NCBI GenBank assembly: GCA_964393525.1
Contig: CAYMTV010000008.1
Location: 1 to 42,292, forward strand
Reading direction: 5' to 3'
DNA from: CAYMTV01 sp964393525
GTDB lineage: Bacteria > Patescibacteriota > Microgenomatia > Daviesbacterales > UBA10151
Length of the DNA: 42,292 nucleotides
Of this stretch, positions 16,236 to 25,500 are shown one piece after another. The number at the start of each line of letters is the position of its first letter. Within the stretch, counting starts at the first letter, position 1. The notes under the pieces were generated by a model. It searched no databases. It was given only the letters and a program-made list of their open reading frames with translations, and was not told the origin of the DNA. A program made the position numbers and the translations under genes.

Positions 16236-16598
16236 ATGTCGAAATCTGTCGAAATACTTGCCCAGTTTAAGATCCCAGGCCAAAGCGGCCAGCAAGAAAT
16301 AGTTGTCCCAAGTGGCATACCAAAGGAACTGTCAGGGGGGCTAGACACTACAGGTGCCTCCTTTTTCCAGGTTGGATACCAATTTGTATTTTATGCTGCG
16401 ATAGTTTTAGCAGTAATTTTTCTGATGTTTTCCGGAATTCAAATGATTACCTCAGGCGGGGATAGTGAAAAATTAACTCAAGCAAGACGTCGGATGACTT
16501 TTGCCATAGTGGGTCTAACAATAGTTTTGTTGGCTTTTCTGATTGTATCAATTATTCTAAGTGCGCTAGGGCTTGATAGTAAATTATTTATCAATTAG
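16236..16598 (+). CDS. TrbC/VirB2-like pilin subunit (paralogue 1)
   Basis: This 120-residue protein has two hydrophobic helices (about 48-70 and 86-112) linked by a short polar turn, FSGIQMITSGGDSEKLTQAR, the pattern of TrbC/VirB2-type pilins in CPR genomes. No classical signal peptide is visible at the predicted start, unlike the three paralogues downstream; the true start may lie elsewhere. VirB2-type subunits build the extracellular pilus of type IV secretion systems. It is the first of four such genes in 10 kb and converges on a surface-protein gene, overlapping its end by 8 nt. Confidence 0.75.
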   Translation: MSKSVEILAQFKIPGQSGQQEIVVPSGIPKELSGGLDTTGASFFQVGYQFVFYAAIVLAVIFLMFSGIQMITSGGDSEKLTQARRRMTFAIVGLTIVLLAFLIVSIILSALGLDSKLFIN

Positions 16599-17979
16599 AA
16601 CAAGTAAAATTCGAAGTTTCATCTACTTTTAGCAATCCTCCCCATTCCGAGGCAACAAAACCGACCCTTGCAGGAGTTTTTAATTCGGGTTCTTCGATCT
16701 GTTTGGGATTAGAAAGTGGTTCAAAGTACAAATGTACCCGTAAGATTGAATCCGGCTTTGGGTTTATTATTAAGGGCTCAATTGCATCAATATCAATCTT
16801 TTCCATGACTCCTACAAAATAGTAGGGTGAGTAAGGCAGGGTTTTCTCCCAGTACTGTTTAAATTCAAAGGCTTCTTTAGCATTTAAGCCAAGTTTGGGG
16901 AGTAACTTATCGTAGAGATCAGACAGCTCATTAAATGCAACTACAAAGCCCTTTTCGGGTTTTTTAAAGCTTGAGTCTTCAATCTTGGCTTCATAATATA
17001 AATAAGGATATTGCTTTCCATCAACAAAAATTCTTCCATCAGGATGAGCAATCACATCCCAGCCTTGGGATGGATATGGAGGTATGGTTAGGGTAAGCTC
17101 CCCTTTTGGAAAAACTTTGACATTGACTAAAGTAGTCTGCTTTGGATAAAGGTAAACTGCCGGTTTGCAATGAATATCCCAGCCTCCGGCAGTAGTGACT
17201 TTTCCCCTTTTAATAATAAACCATTCAAGCTGCAGTTCCTCTTTGGTTGTACTTTTTTCCTGGCTTGGGAAAACAAGTTCAGGTTTGGTTGAGGCGCTTT
17301 CTGTAGAGTCATTGGTTTTGTCCTTTTTTGAATCCTCATCGTTGTCTTTTGAAGGCTTATTTTTATCTCCTGGGGTCTGGCAAGCCTTGATTACAACATC
17401 AGGAAGGGGTGGAAAATTTGGGGCCTGATAAACATTGGTTAAGATGTAATAACCATCATTACCAATCTCGCGCCCGTCAATTATCTTAGGAGTACCATCG
17501 CGGTTTAAATAGGCCAAGAAAACTAAACCATAATCTATCATTTTTATTTTCCCCTCGCTCCCTTGAATGGCTTTAGGTATGCGTAATTCGCCATGTCGTT
17601 GAGGATAAAGGATGGTATATTTAACGCCGTTTATAATCCTAAATGAGTCCTCACCAAAATCAAGTTTTAACCCCCTGCCGTCCGGGCCGCCCCTATCTAT
17701 CTTATCCTGGTTTAAATAACTTGTTTTGACAGGAACATTTATAAGTTTAAGGCTGTAAGTCGCTTTACTGTTTTGATCAATAGTTAACTTCTTACTCTTT
17801 ATATCACCTTCATCAGATCGTTCTAGGCTTTGGGCAAAACCTTCAACTGTAATAGGGGCCCCGCTGTAAGGAACGCAACCTCCAACAGAGGAAATAGGAG
17901 TATTGGCAGGGTTTGGGGAAGGCTGAAAAAAAAGAATAATCATTAAAACTAAAGCACCTAAAAAAAGTCCGATTTTCAT
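16591..17979 (-). CDS. Secreted protein with KPAVYLYP/EWGG domain (copy 2)
   Basis: A signal anchor (MKIGLFLGALVLMIILFF) leads to a 440-residue extracellular protein. The N-terminal half is variable; a charged Asp/Lys/Ser linker (about 205-235) separates it from a domain with DIHCKPAVYLYPKQTTLVNV, then PDGRIF...YPYLYYEA, NPKPDSILRVHLYFEP and the terminal SEWGG. I recognise this layout from uncharacterised proteins in Firmicutes and other phyla; the function is unknown. I start at the ATG at 17979, which overlaps the TGA of the upstream paralogue (ATGA). The cysteine in CKPA and one near the C-terminus could pair. Confidence 0.8.
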   Translation of the reverse strand: MKIGLFLGALVLMIILFFQPSPNPANTPISSVGGCVPYSGAPITVEGFAQSLERSDEGDIKSKKLTIDQNSKATYSLKLINVPVKTSYLNQDKIDRGGPDGRGLKLDFGEDSFRIINGVKYTILYPQRHGELRIPKAIQGSEGKIKMIDYGLVFLAYLNRDGTPKIIDGREIGNDGYYILTNVYQAPNFPPLPDVVIKACQTPGDKNKPSKDNDEDSKKDKTNDSTESASTKPELVFPSQEKSTTKEELQLEWFIIKRGKVTTAGGWDIHCKPAVYLYPKQTTLVNVKVFPKGELTLTIPPYPSQGWDVIAHPDGRIFVDGKQYPYLYYEAKIEDSSFKKPEKGFVVAFNELSDLYDKLLPKLGLNAKEAFEFKQYWEKTLPYSPYYFVGVMEKIDIDAIEPLIINPKPDSILRVHLYFEPLSNPKQIEEPELKTPARVGFVASEWGGLLKVDETSNFTCSN

Positions 17980-19334
17980 TGGATACAAGTAAAAAAATGG
18001 GTTGGGTCTGACTTAATTGCTCCTCCCCATTCAACTAATGTAAAACCCCCTCTTTTTTTGGGGATAATTTCAGGTAAAGATAGTTCTTCGGTTGGTTTTT
18101 TGTCTAAAGCTTTAAAGTACAATCTGACTCGTATGCTTGAGTCAGGCTTTGGCAGTATTGCCAAAGGTTCTGCAAAATCAATAGTTTGCTGGTCAATTAT
18201 TCCAACAAAATAATATGGAGAGAAAGGCAAAGCTTTTTCCCAGTAATCTTTGAAGTCTTTAACGTGTATTGGTTCTAAACCAAGTTTAGGTAAGATCAGA
18301 TCAAATAAATTAGGCAGCTCACCAAAGCCCACGACATACCCTTTTTTTGGTTTGGATAAAAACTTATCCTCAAGTTTAGACTCATAATAAAGATAGGGAT
18401 AAGTTTTATTGTCAATTATAATTTTACCATCAGGATAGGCAGTAGCATTCCACCCATCTTTAGGATAAGGAGGAATTGTTAAAGTAAGTTCGCCTTTGGT
18501 GTTGACTTTAACATTTACTTGAGTTTCCTTTTCAGGGTATAAGTAAATTGCCGGTTTGCAGTGGGCAGACCAACCCCGATAGATCGATCCTTCTTCAAAT
18601 AAAAAGTACTCAAGCTGCAACTCTTTTTTGTCAGGGCTTTTGTCTTGAGAGGGGAAACTCACTTTTGGAGTAGGAGAAGGGAAACCCTCGCAGGTTAGAA
18701 TATCATCGGGCAAGGGGTTTGGGGTGGTTCCAATACCTTTTAGTTCTGACTCCTGTTGATAGATGTCGGTTTTATAAAATTTAGCCTCCTTACCATTTTC
18801 ATCAATTCCCTCTATGATAACCGGTTTTCCTAAAGCATCTTTATAAACTAAAAAGATAATTCCAAAATCAGGAAAATAAATCCTCCATCCTCCGCCCTCG
18901 CTATCATCACACGAGCTGGGAGATCCGCCGTTTTTTCGATACTTACTGGGAATTTCTCGAGGAATACAGATTTCGCCCGGTGCTCCCATCCCTTCCGGGT
19001 AGTAGATATCATAAGTGTTTCCATTTACTAATTTATCCCTGTATTCAAGTTCCTGATAGTGTTCGGCAAAAAGAGAGGTTTTAATCAAAACATTTCCCCT
19101 GATTTGGATAAAGTTGGTGGTCTGAGAGTTAATCCCGCTTCCGTTGATTGGTTTAATATCGGAGATAACAGGAGCTGTTTCAGGCTCGTAAACCACCGGA
19201 CAGATCGGTCCGGAGGATTTGGGAGTGATCTTTGATTTATTAAAAGTAAATATTGCAACAAGAAGCAATACGCCGACAATTAAGATTATTGCCGCTTGGC
19301 CGCGCTGGTTTTTTAAAACTTCGGGCAGGAACAT
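17976..19334 (-). CDS. Secreted protein with KPAIYLYP/EWGG domain (copy 1)
   Basis: A 452-residue paralogue of the next gene on this strand. One N-terminal membrane segment (QRGQAAIILIVGVLLLVAIF) precedes a variable region. The shared domain follows: SAHCKPAIYLYPEKETQVNV, TLTIPPYPKDGWNATAYPDG, PYLYYESKLED, LPKPDSSIRVRLYFKA and LVEWGG. Both copies keep the cysteine before KPA and one in the last five residues, suggesting a conserved disulphide. The pair overlaps by 4 nt and is presumably co-transcribed. It lies between two pilin genes on the opposite strand, so a surface or secretion-linked role is likely by context only. Confidence 0.8.
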   Translation of the reverse strand: MFLPEVLKNQRGQAAIILIVGVLLLVAIFTFNKSKITPKSSGPICPVVYEPETAPVISDIKPINGSGINSQTTNFIQIRGNVLIKTSLFAEHYQELEYRDKLVNGNTYDIYYPEGMGAPGEICIPREIPSKYRKNGGSPSSCDDSEGGGWRIYFPDFGIIFLVYKDALGKPVIIEGIDENGKEAKFYKTDIYQQESELKGIGTTPNPLPDDILTCEGFPSPTPKVSFPSQDKSPDKKELQLEYFLFEEGSIYRGWSAHCKPAIYLYPEKETQVNVKVNTKGELTLTIPPYPKDGWNATAYPDGKIIIDNKTYPYLYYESKLEDKFLSKPKKGYVVGFGELPNLFDLILPKLGLEPIHVKDFKDYWEKALPFSPYYFVGIIDQQTIDFAEPLAILPKPDSSIRVRLYFKALDKKPTEELSLPEIIPKKRGGFTLVEWGGAIKSDPTHFFTCIQ

Positions 19335-19410
19335 AAACTTTAGGTTAATTTTAAGTCTAGCATCTTTTTACTCATGCCTTCAAATAATTGGCACAAAAAT
19401 TTACTTGACA

Positions 19411-19597
19411 CTTCGATTGGTTCGACCCATTCGACTTCGCTCAGGGTCGTACTGAGGGAACTCGAAGTACGACTACCTTTCGGCTTCCTTCGACGCTACT
19501 CAGGACGGGTCGCTCAAGGCGAGCGCTCACCACAAGTTCACTCAGTGTCCCTTCGGTCTGAGCTCAGGGTCGAAGACATACTAAGGTAGTCGAAGTA
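19411..19597. repeat. Cluster of degenerate TTCGACTTCGCTCAGG palindromic repeats
   Basis: The 309-nt stretch between 19335 and 19643 has no gene but is full of imperfect inverted repeats. The clearest is TTCGACTTCGCTCAG (19430) paired with CTGAGGGAACTCGAA (19452) across a 7-nt loop. Further degenerate copies follow (TCCTTCGACGCTACTCAGG; CTCAGGGTCGAAG), and a 10-bp pair, CGACTACCTT (19470) / AAGGTAGTCG (19583), closes the cluster. Base composition is richer in GC than the neighbours. The same motif occurs inside tatD at 39683. Confidence 0.75.
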
Positions 19598-19643
19598 TTG
19601 ACAAAACAATTAGAGTGTGGTGACATTAATTTAGGATCTATTT

Positions 19644-20045
19644 ATGTTTAAGAAAACTGCCGCTTTGATTACTTCGGGTTCCTGGTATCTCTATTTTGCA
19701 GTTAGTGCATACGCTCAAAATAAGCTAATTGCCCCTCCCAAAGGTTCTGTCGGGGCAGATATCAAAGTGACCGACTTAACGCAGCTTATTATCCAGTGGA
19801 TTTTTTATATAGCAATCTTTCTGGCTGTAGTTTATTTAATGTTTGGAGGTATCAGGTGGATTACCTCAAGAGGCGATAAACAGGCAGTTGAGTCTGCCAG
19901 AAAGCATATTGTTTCGGCAGTTATCGGGCTGGTTGTTGTGCTAGGTGCATTTTTTGTAATTAACATACTGTTTACGGTCTTAGGTGGAGATAACCCTTTG
20001 AAAAAAGGATTTGAACTTCCCACCTTAAAAAACGTTAACCAGTAA
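19644..20045 (+). CDS. TrbC/VirB2-like pilin subunit (paralogue 2)
   Basis: A signal peptide (about residues 1-25, ending AVSAYAQ) is followed by a short extracellular segment and two membrane helices around the shared turn YLMFGGIRWITSRGDKQAVE and VSAVIGLVVVLGAFFVINIL. The C-terminus adds about 20 polar residues. The signal-peptide cleavage motif AYA|Q is good, supporting export and a VirB2-type pilin role. A TTGACA at 19598 lies just after the repeat cluster and could be its -35. It is followed by a large surface protein gene 53 nt downstream. Confidence 0.8.
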   Translation: MFKKTAALITSGSWYLYFAVSAYAQNKLIAPPKGSVGADIKVTDLTQLIIQWIFYIAIFLAVVYLMFGGIRWITSRGDKQAVESARKHIVSAVIGLVVVLGAFFVINILFTVLGGDNPLKKGFELPTLKNVNQ

Positions 20046-20085
20046 TCCTCTTATTCATCTTTTTCCCTTTTGGTGATAAGCTCAA

Positions 20086-20091
20086 TATAGC
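20086..20091 (+). promoter_or_regulatory. -10 box of the metalloprotease gene
   Basis: TATAGC lies 7 nt before the ATG at 20099, again leaving no room for a leader. The -35 is not clear. Confidence 0.4.
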
Positions 20092-20098
20092 CTCACTC

Positions 20099-22549
20099 AT
20101 GGAAGACACTTTGAAGTTCACCAAAAAGAATTTCTTTAACATTCTTTTTCTAATAATTTTAATTGTTACTATTCCTTTTGGTATCAATTTAGTGCGCCAA
20201 CAGCAGATAATCCGTTCCAGAGCGGTCATCGCTGCTATTGAAATTGTTAAAGATGATTGTATTGAAAAAAGAGATAGTAAAAAGGTTTTAATCTGCCCAG
20301 ATATACCATTAAAGATAGTCTCACCCATAGGAGGATTAAAACCTAAAGATGCTGATGAAGAGGAAGATAATCAGTCAGACTATGATCAGCAGAAGAATAA
20401 TGACAATCAAGATAATAGTGAGCAATCCCCAACTCCACAAACTTCTTCTCAAAGTGATAACTTCATCAATAAGACATCAGTAACTTTATTGAAATTCAAA
20501 AACTCTAAAACCACTTCTTTGACGAAACAAGATTTAGAGGGGATAATGTTTTCCAATCCTGATTCGGTAAATAGTTATTACAAAGCAAATTCTTTTGGTA
20601 AAGTTACTGTTTCTGGTGATGTTATTGATTGGATCTCGCTTCCCATAGAGATATCCGAGTCAAGTAAATGTGAAGCCGATAGCTGGATTAATCAGGCAAA
20701 TGAGATCTCAAAAATAAATCAAGCTAACTACAAAAGTTTTGTATATATTTGGCCAGAAAATATCAAAGATTGTGGAGTAGCATTTGTCTCAGGTAACAAA
20801 CTGGCCATTAATGGGGAAGAGTGGGTTAGAAAAGAGTACGTTATCCTGCATGAGTTTGGTCACTTAGTTTCCCCAAGAGTTAACGATTCAACTGTAGTTG
20901 GAGTTAACCATGCAAGTTTTTATAGATGTACCAACGGCTCTATTACAGAGCCCTGTAAAAAAGAAGAGTACGGAGATAGATACACCAGAATGGGTGCTCT
21001 AAACCTATTTAATTTTCATGGAGTGCATAAACTTGCTTTGGGATGGTTACCAAATTCAGTAGTTAAAGAAGTAAATCAGAGCGGGCAATATAAGCTGAAT
21101 AAGCTAGGCACCCCGGAAAATGGAATTAAACTTCTCAAAATAAAAAAATCTGATAGCGGAGATAACTCTTATTATTATCTTGAATATAGAAAGGATATTC
21201 GATTTGATCCAATACGCACTGAGATATATCCGATTTCTTTAAACAAAATTACCAATGGAGTAACAATCAGGTTGTGGAACGATGATCCAGCCAGTCAAAC
21301 ACTACTTATTGATACAACCCCAAGTACCCCTACTCCTGAGGATAACCACTCTGGAGAAAATCCTGATGAGGCATTATCAGATGGGGTATCGTTTTCTGAT
21401 GAAAAAAATGACATTAAGATAACTCAAGTCTTACATGATGATAATTCTGCAACTATAGAAGTAACATTACCTGTTCAGCTTGCCCAAGTCATGGGTGAAT
21501 CTACCCAATTCCAAACCCAATCTACTCCAACTCCTTCGCCCGCACCCTTTAAAACTCCAAAGCCTACCAAAAAACCAATAATTTACACCAAATCATTTAA
21601 GGTTACTGAATCAGAAAGGGATTTACTAAAAGCTGAGGAGTTTGAATACACAGAGGAACCTGAGTTTTTCAGCTATACATTAAAAAACAAAGAGCCTGGA
21701 TTAAAACAGATCTGGGTGGAATTTAAAAACTCTTCAGGGGTTAAACATAAAGCCCATGTTTCTATCCAGCTGGTGGAGGAAGATCCTGATATCAAACAAA
21801 TTTCTTGTAAACTTGATCTAACAGCCCAGAATGTAGTGTTTGATATTAGAGGGGAAAGGTTTGGGGATGTAGAGAATGCCGGATTAGAATCAGATCAGGG
21901 AGTATTTAAAGTTCTTTCATGGTCAGATAGTCAAGTTTCAGCCGTTTTGGAGGATTTAAACCTAAAATCCAGTAACGAGAATGAATTTAAAGTCAAACTC
22001 AAACGTTCTGATGGTCAGGAAACAGAGTCTGTTTCCTGTGAACTTGGAGTAAGCGAGCTTTCTTTAGGAACCCAGGTTTTTTGCAGGGAAAAAGGCAGTT
22101 TGGAAGAGGATAATGTTTCTCTGATACTTCTCAATAAATCTGGTAACAAGATTGCAGAACAGGTAAAGATCAACAAAGACGGAATCATTAAAGGAATGAA
22201 AACTAAACTGCAAACGCAAGAAAACTACACGGTTTCTATTAAAACCCCAACATCATTGCGAAGAAATGCTTTGTTTACTGCAGGAGAGGGAACTCAAGTT
22301 GTTAGAGGAGAAGGAGGGGAAGATCTAACTTTACCGATTGGAGACATTGCTCCTACTGGAGGAGATGGGGTAATCAACAGTCAGGATAAGTCGGAATTGA
22401 ACAAACAATGGGATAAACCTACTCAAAACCTCTCCGGAGACTTTAATAGAGATGGGATTGTTAATACCTTTGATTGGGCTTGTATGAGCCATAGTTTCGG
22501 TCAGGTTGATGATCCGCTGATACCTAAGACTCTACAACAAGAAGACTGA
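20099..22549 (+). CDS. Surface metalloprotease (M11-like) with TIG-like and dockerin-like modules
   Basis: This 816-residue protein has a membrane anchor (IPFGINLVRQQQIIRSRA, about 24-42), an acidic linker, and a zinc metalloprotease core. The HExxH motif is VILHEFGHLV; the third ligand is probably in VGVNHASFYRC, and YGDRYTRMGALNLFNFHGVH then LALGWLP fits gametolysin-like M11 peptidases. After a Thr/Pro linker come beta-rich domains, one like an IPT/TIG fold (VVFDIRGERFGDVE). The C-terminus is dockerin-like with two calcium-loop repeats (GGDGVINSQDKSEL; GDFNRDGIVNTFDW). The protein would sit outside the cell. Its first 80 and last 340 residues are shared with the next gene. Confidence 0.85.
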   Translation: MEDTLKFTKKNFFNILFLIILIVTIPFGINLVRQQQIIRSRAVIAAIEIVKDDCIEKRDSKKVLICPDIPLKIVSPIGGLKPKDADEEEDNQSDYDQQKNNDNQDNSEQSPTPQTSSQSDNFINKTSVTLLKFKNSKTTSLTKQDLEGIMFSNPDSVNSYYKANSFGKVTVSGDVIDWISLPIEISESSKCEADSWINQANEISKINQANYKSFVYIWPENIKDCGVAFVSGNKLAINGEEWVRKEYVILHEFGHLVSPRVNDSTVVGVNHASFYRCTNGSITEPCKKEEYGDRYTRMGALNLFNFHGVHKLALGWLPNSVVKEVNQSGQYKLNKLGTPENGIKLLKIKKSDSGDNSYYYLEYRKDIRFDPIRTEIYPISLNKITNGVTIRLWNDDPASQTLLIDTTPSTPTPEDNHSGENPDEALSDGVSFSDEKNDIKITQVLHDDNSATIEVTLPVQLAQVMGESTQFQTQSTPTPSPAPFKTPKPTKKPIIYTKSFKVTESERDLLKAEEFEYTEEPEFFSYTLKNKEPGLKQIWVEFKNSSGVKHKAHVSIQLVEEDPDIKQISCKLDLTAQNVVFDIRGERFGDVENAGLESDQGVFKVLSWSDSQVSAVLEDLNLKSSNENEFKVKLKRSDGQETESVSCELGVSELSLGTQVFCREKGSLEEDNVSLILLNKSGNKIAEQVKINKDGIIKGMKTKLQTQENYTVSIKTPTSLRRNALFTAGEGTQVVRGEGGEDLTLPIGDIAPTGGDGVINSQDKSELNKQWDKPTQNLSGDFNRDGIVNTFDWACMSHSFGQVDDPLIPKTLQQED

Positions 22550-22576
22550 TTGTACCGCCTCTAGTTTGGGTATAAT
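22550..22576 (+). promoter_or_regulatory. Promoter of the beta-helix protein gene
   Basis: TTGTAC (22550) and a consensus TATAAT (22571-22576) are 15 nt apart. The ATG at 22584 follows 7 nt later, so the message is probably leaderless. The TTG at 22566 that extends the frame lies inside this promoter. Confidence 0.6.
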
Positions 22577-22583
22577 AATCCTA

Positions 22584-25500
22584 ATGGCTAAAATATATTC
22601 ATTCTTTAAAGAGTTAAGCTCTTTTTTCGCTTCATTCAAAAATAGAAAGGATACTCTAAACACTCTTTTTTTAATTATCCTCATAATTACCCTTCCCTTA
22701 GGAATTGATCTAGTGCGTCAGCAGCAAATCCTTCGTTCCAGAGCAGCTGTTGCAGCTTTGGAAATTGTTAAAGACGACTGTGTTGAAGAAAGAAACGGCA
22801 AAAAAGTCTTAACTTGCGGAAGCGTTCCCCTAAAAATAGTTTCTCCTATTGGAGGTTTAAAGCCGGATGATTTCGAAGAAGATGAGGAAGATAAAGATCA
22901 AGGAGATGGCCAAAGAAGTGAGGCGCCTGTGGATACTCCCAAACCAGAAGAGACTTTTGCCCCTCTGCCGCAGGAGTGCAACTCCAATTTAAAACTGCCA
23001 AATGGCAAACCAATAGTTAATATAAGAGATTTTAATAACAACATCCAATCAGCCCTTGATTGTTTTAAGAATGTTTCCCTGGGAGGAGGAGCTGTCTATA
23101 TTCCTGCCGGAGCATATGACGTACAAGATAAGATTAGAGTTTACTCCAATGTAACGGTTTTTGGAGATGGAATGAATAAAACTTTTATTAAGCAGACTAA
23201 AGCGTCAGATCCTTTGATGGCAAACGACAGTAACAAGGGACAGGAAAATATCACCATAATGGATTTATCTTTGGTTGGTAGCGGTCAGTCCGGAGGCGAT
23301 AGATGCTGCTCCGGCATAGAATTTGCCAATTTGACCGGAGGATTTATAAATAACGTTAAAGTTGAGAATTTTTCCTACAGCGGAATCTTTTTTAGCTACA
23401 AGGTCAAAGAAGATAAAGCCCGAAGTGTAAGTAAAGTCAGAATCTCAAACTGCTATATCCAAAAAAACAAAGGTCCGGGTATTGATATAAATATGGGAGA
23501 TAATAATGTGGTTGAAAAATGCACACTTTTGGATAATGGTACAAAGCAGGGAGCAGGTGTCAGCATTGAAATGGGGGCAGAAGGTTCGGCATCAGAAAAT
23601 TTTATAGTAGGTAACAACATTACCCAGCCGGGCCCGGCAATTACCATGATTTCTCAAGTAGCCGGAGCCAAGGTTGCCAATAATAGAGTCTGTTATAACA
23701 AAGAAGATACCAAGCCCGGGATTATTGATGATGGTGGGGAGGCCAATTTATATATTGGAAACTTGGTCGAGAGCGGCTGTGTGGAAAATGATGGCAAAGT
23801 TAATTTTTCTGATAAAAGTCGGGGATATTTGGAAAAACCCTCTCCGTCAACTGACTCAAGATGTAACATTCCCTCAGGTTACGAACTGCCCCTAAGGCCA
23901 ACTGGCGCGGGGATAGCCGCCGCTGATAACCAAGCGGGAGACTCACAAGTCCAAGCAAGTTGTCAAACTCCGGATAACCTGTTTGGCAATTGCGGCTTTG
24001 AAAATCCAATAAAACAAGTTAGTGAATTTCAGTGTACCGGGATTGTTGGCAACTGGGTTTCAACCGGACAGTATAAACCGGGCAGAATGAGTGATAATGT
24101 TGCGGTTATCACAACAGATGCTAAAAGTGGAGACAAAGCACTTGCCATAGGCATTTTAGATAAAAAGGTCTGTTCCGATCCTAAAAAATACAACGGTGAC
24201 CATACCCGGGGTAATTACAGCCTCTTTTCCGAAGCCTTCCAGGTGATTAATTTTAAGGGCAAAAGTAATATCAAGATAAACTTTTGGGCAAAAATGAAGG
24301 CTGAGGGTGGAACGGATAAAGCTTCGGCGCCATTTTATGTTTATATTACAAGCTTAAAAGATCCTTACCCTGACAAGTGGTTATTACAAGTTTATGCAAA
24401 CGGTAACAATTCCTGTGGTGGTGGTAAGCTTGCCTCCAAATATAGTTGTATGGAACAAGGTTGTTCGCTAAGCGCAAACGAATGGAAAAATATCACAGTC
24501 TCCTTGTCCAGTGGTGATTTGGCAAAGCTTGGGCCGGACAAAGGTTATATCTCTTTTGGAGTAATGAATAACTACCCAACCCAGGTTTTAATAGACGATG
24601 TTAAGGTAACCGCGTTATCTTCTGTGATGGGAGAATCAACCGACTCCACCCAAACTCAAACCCAAACTACCCCAACACCTTCTCCCACTGCTACTCCTAA
24701 ACCCTCTAAAAAACCGGTGATTTATACTAAAACATTTAAAATTGCAGAATCAGAGAGGGGTTTAGTTGGGGCAGAAGAGTTTGAATATAGTGAAGAGCCG
24801 GAGTTTTTTACCTATGATTTAGAAAATACCGACCCCGGGTTAAAGCAAATTTGGGTAGAGTTTAAAAATTCAGCCGGAAGAAAGTACAAAGCGCATGTAA
24901 ATATTATCTTAGTTGAAGAAGACCCGGAAATTAAACAGCTAAGTTGCAGGTTTGATCTAACAGCCCAAAATGTTGTCTTTGATATCAAAGGTGAGCGGTT
25001 TGGCTCGGTTGAAGGAGCATCGCTTGAAGCGGATGAGGGGACTTTTCAAGTTCTCTCTTGGTCGGAAACAGCGGTTTCAGCAGTACTTGAGGGTCTTGAT
25101 CTAAAAAATTCCCGTGAGAGGGATGGATTTAAGGTGAAGCTGAAAAGATCCGATGGACAGGAATCCGAGCCGGTCCCCTGTGATATTGGAGTAAGTCAAT
25201 TATCGCTTGGTACGGAAATCTTCTGTAGGGAGAAAGGCAGTTTGGAGGAGGATAATGTTTCACTGATCTTTATCGATGAGTTGGGTAATAAGGTTTCGGA
25301 AACCGTCAAAATCAACAAGGACGGAGTGATCAAAGGCATTAAGACCAAGCTGCAAACAGAAGAAGATTATACGGTTTCTATAAAAACCCCGACATCCCTA
25401 AGAAGGAATGCTTTGTTTACCGCGGGGGAGGGAACGCAGGTGATTAAAGGGGCTGGGGATGAGGCGCTGACTTTGCCGATAGGGGATATTTCACCCCCGG

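Noticed and set aside
19415..19432. GGTTCGACCC segment resembling a tRNA T-loop
   Set aside because: No acceptor, D or anticodon stems surround it; it is part of the palindromic repeat cluster.
19374..19589. Open frames in the repeat cluster on the plus strand
   Set aside because: The translations consist of the repeated Ser/Arg/Leu pattern produced by the TTCGACTTCGCTCAGG element, with no family match or ribosome site.
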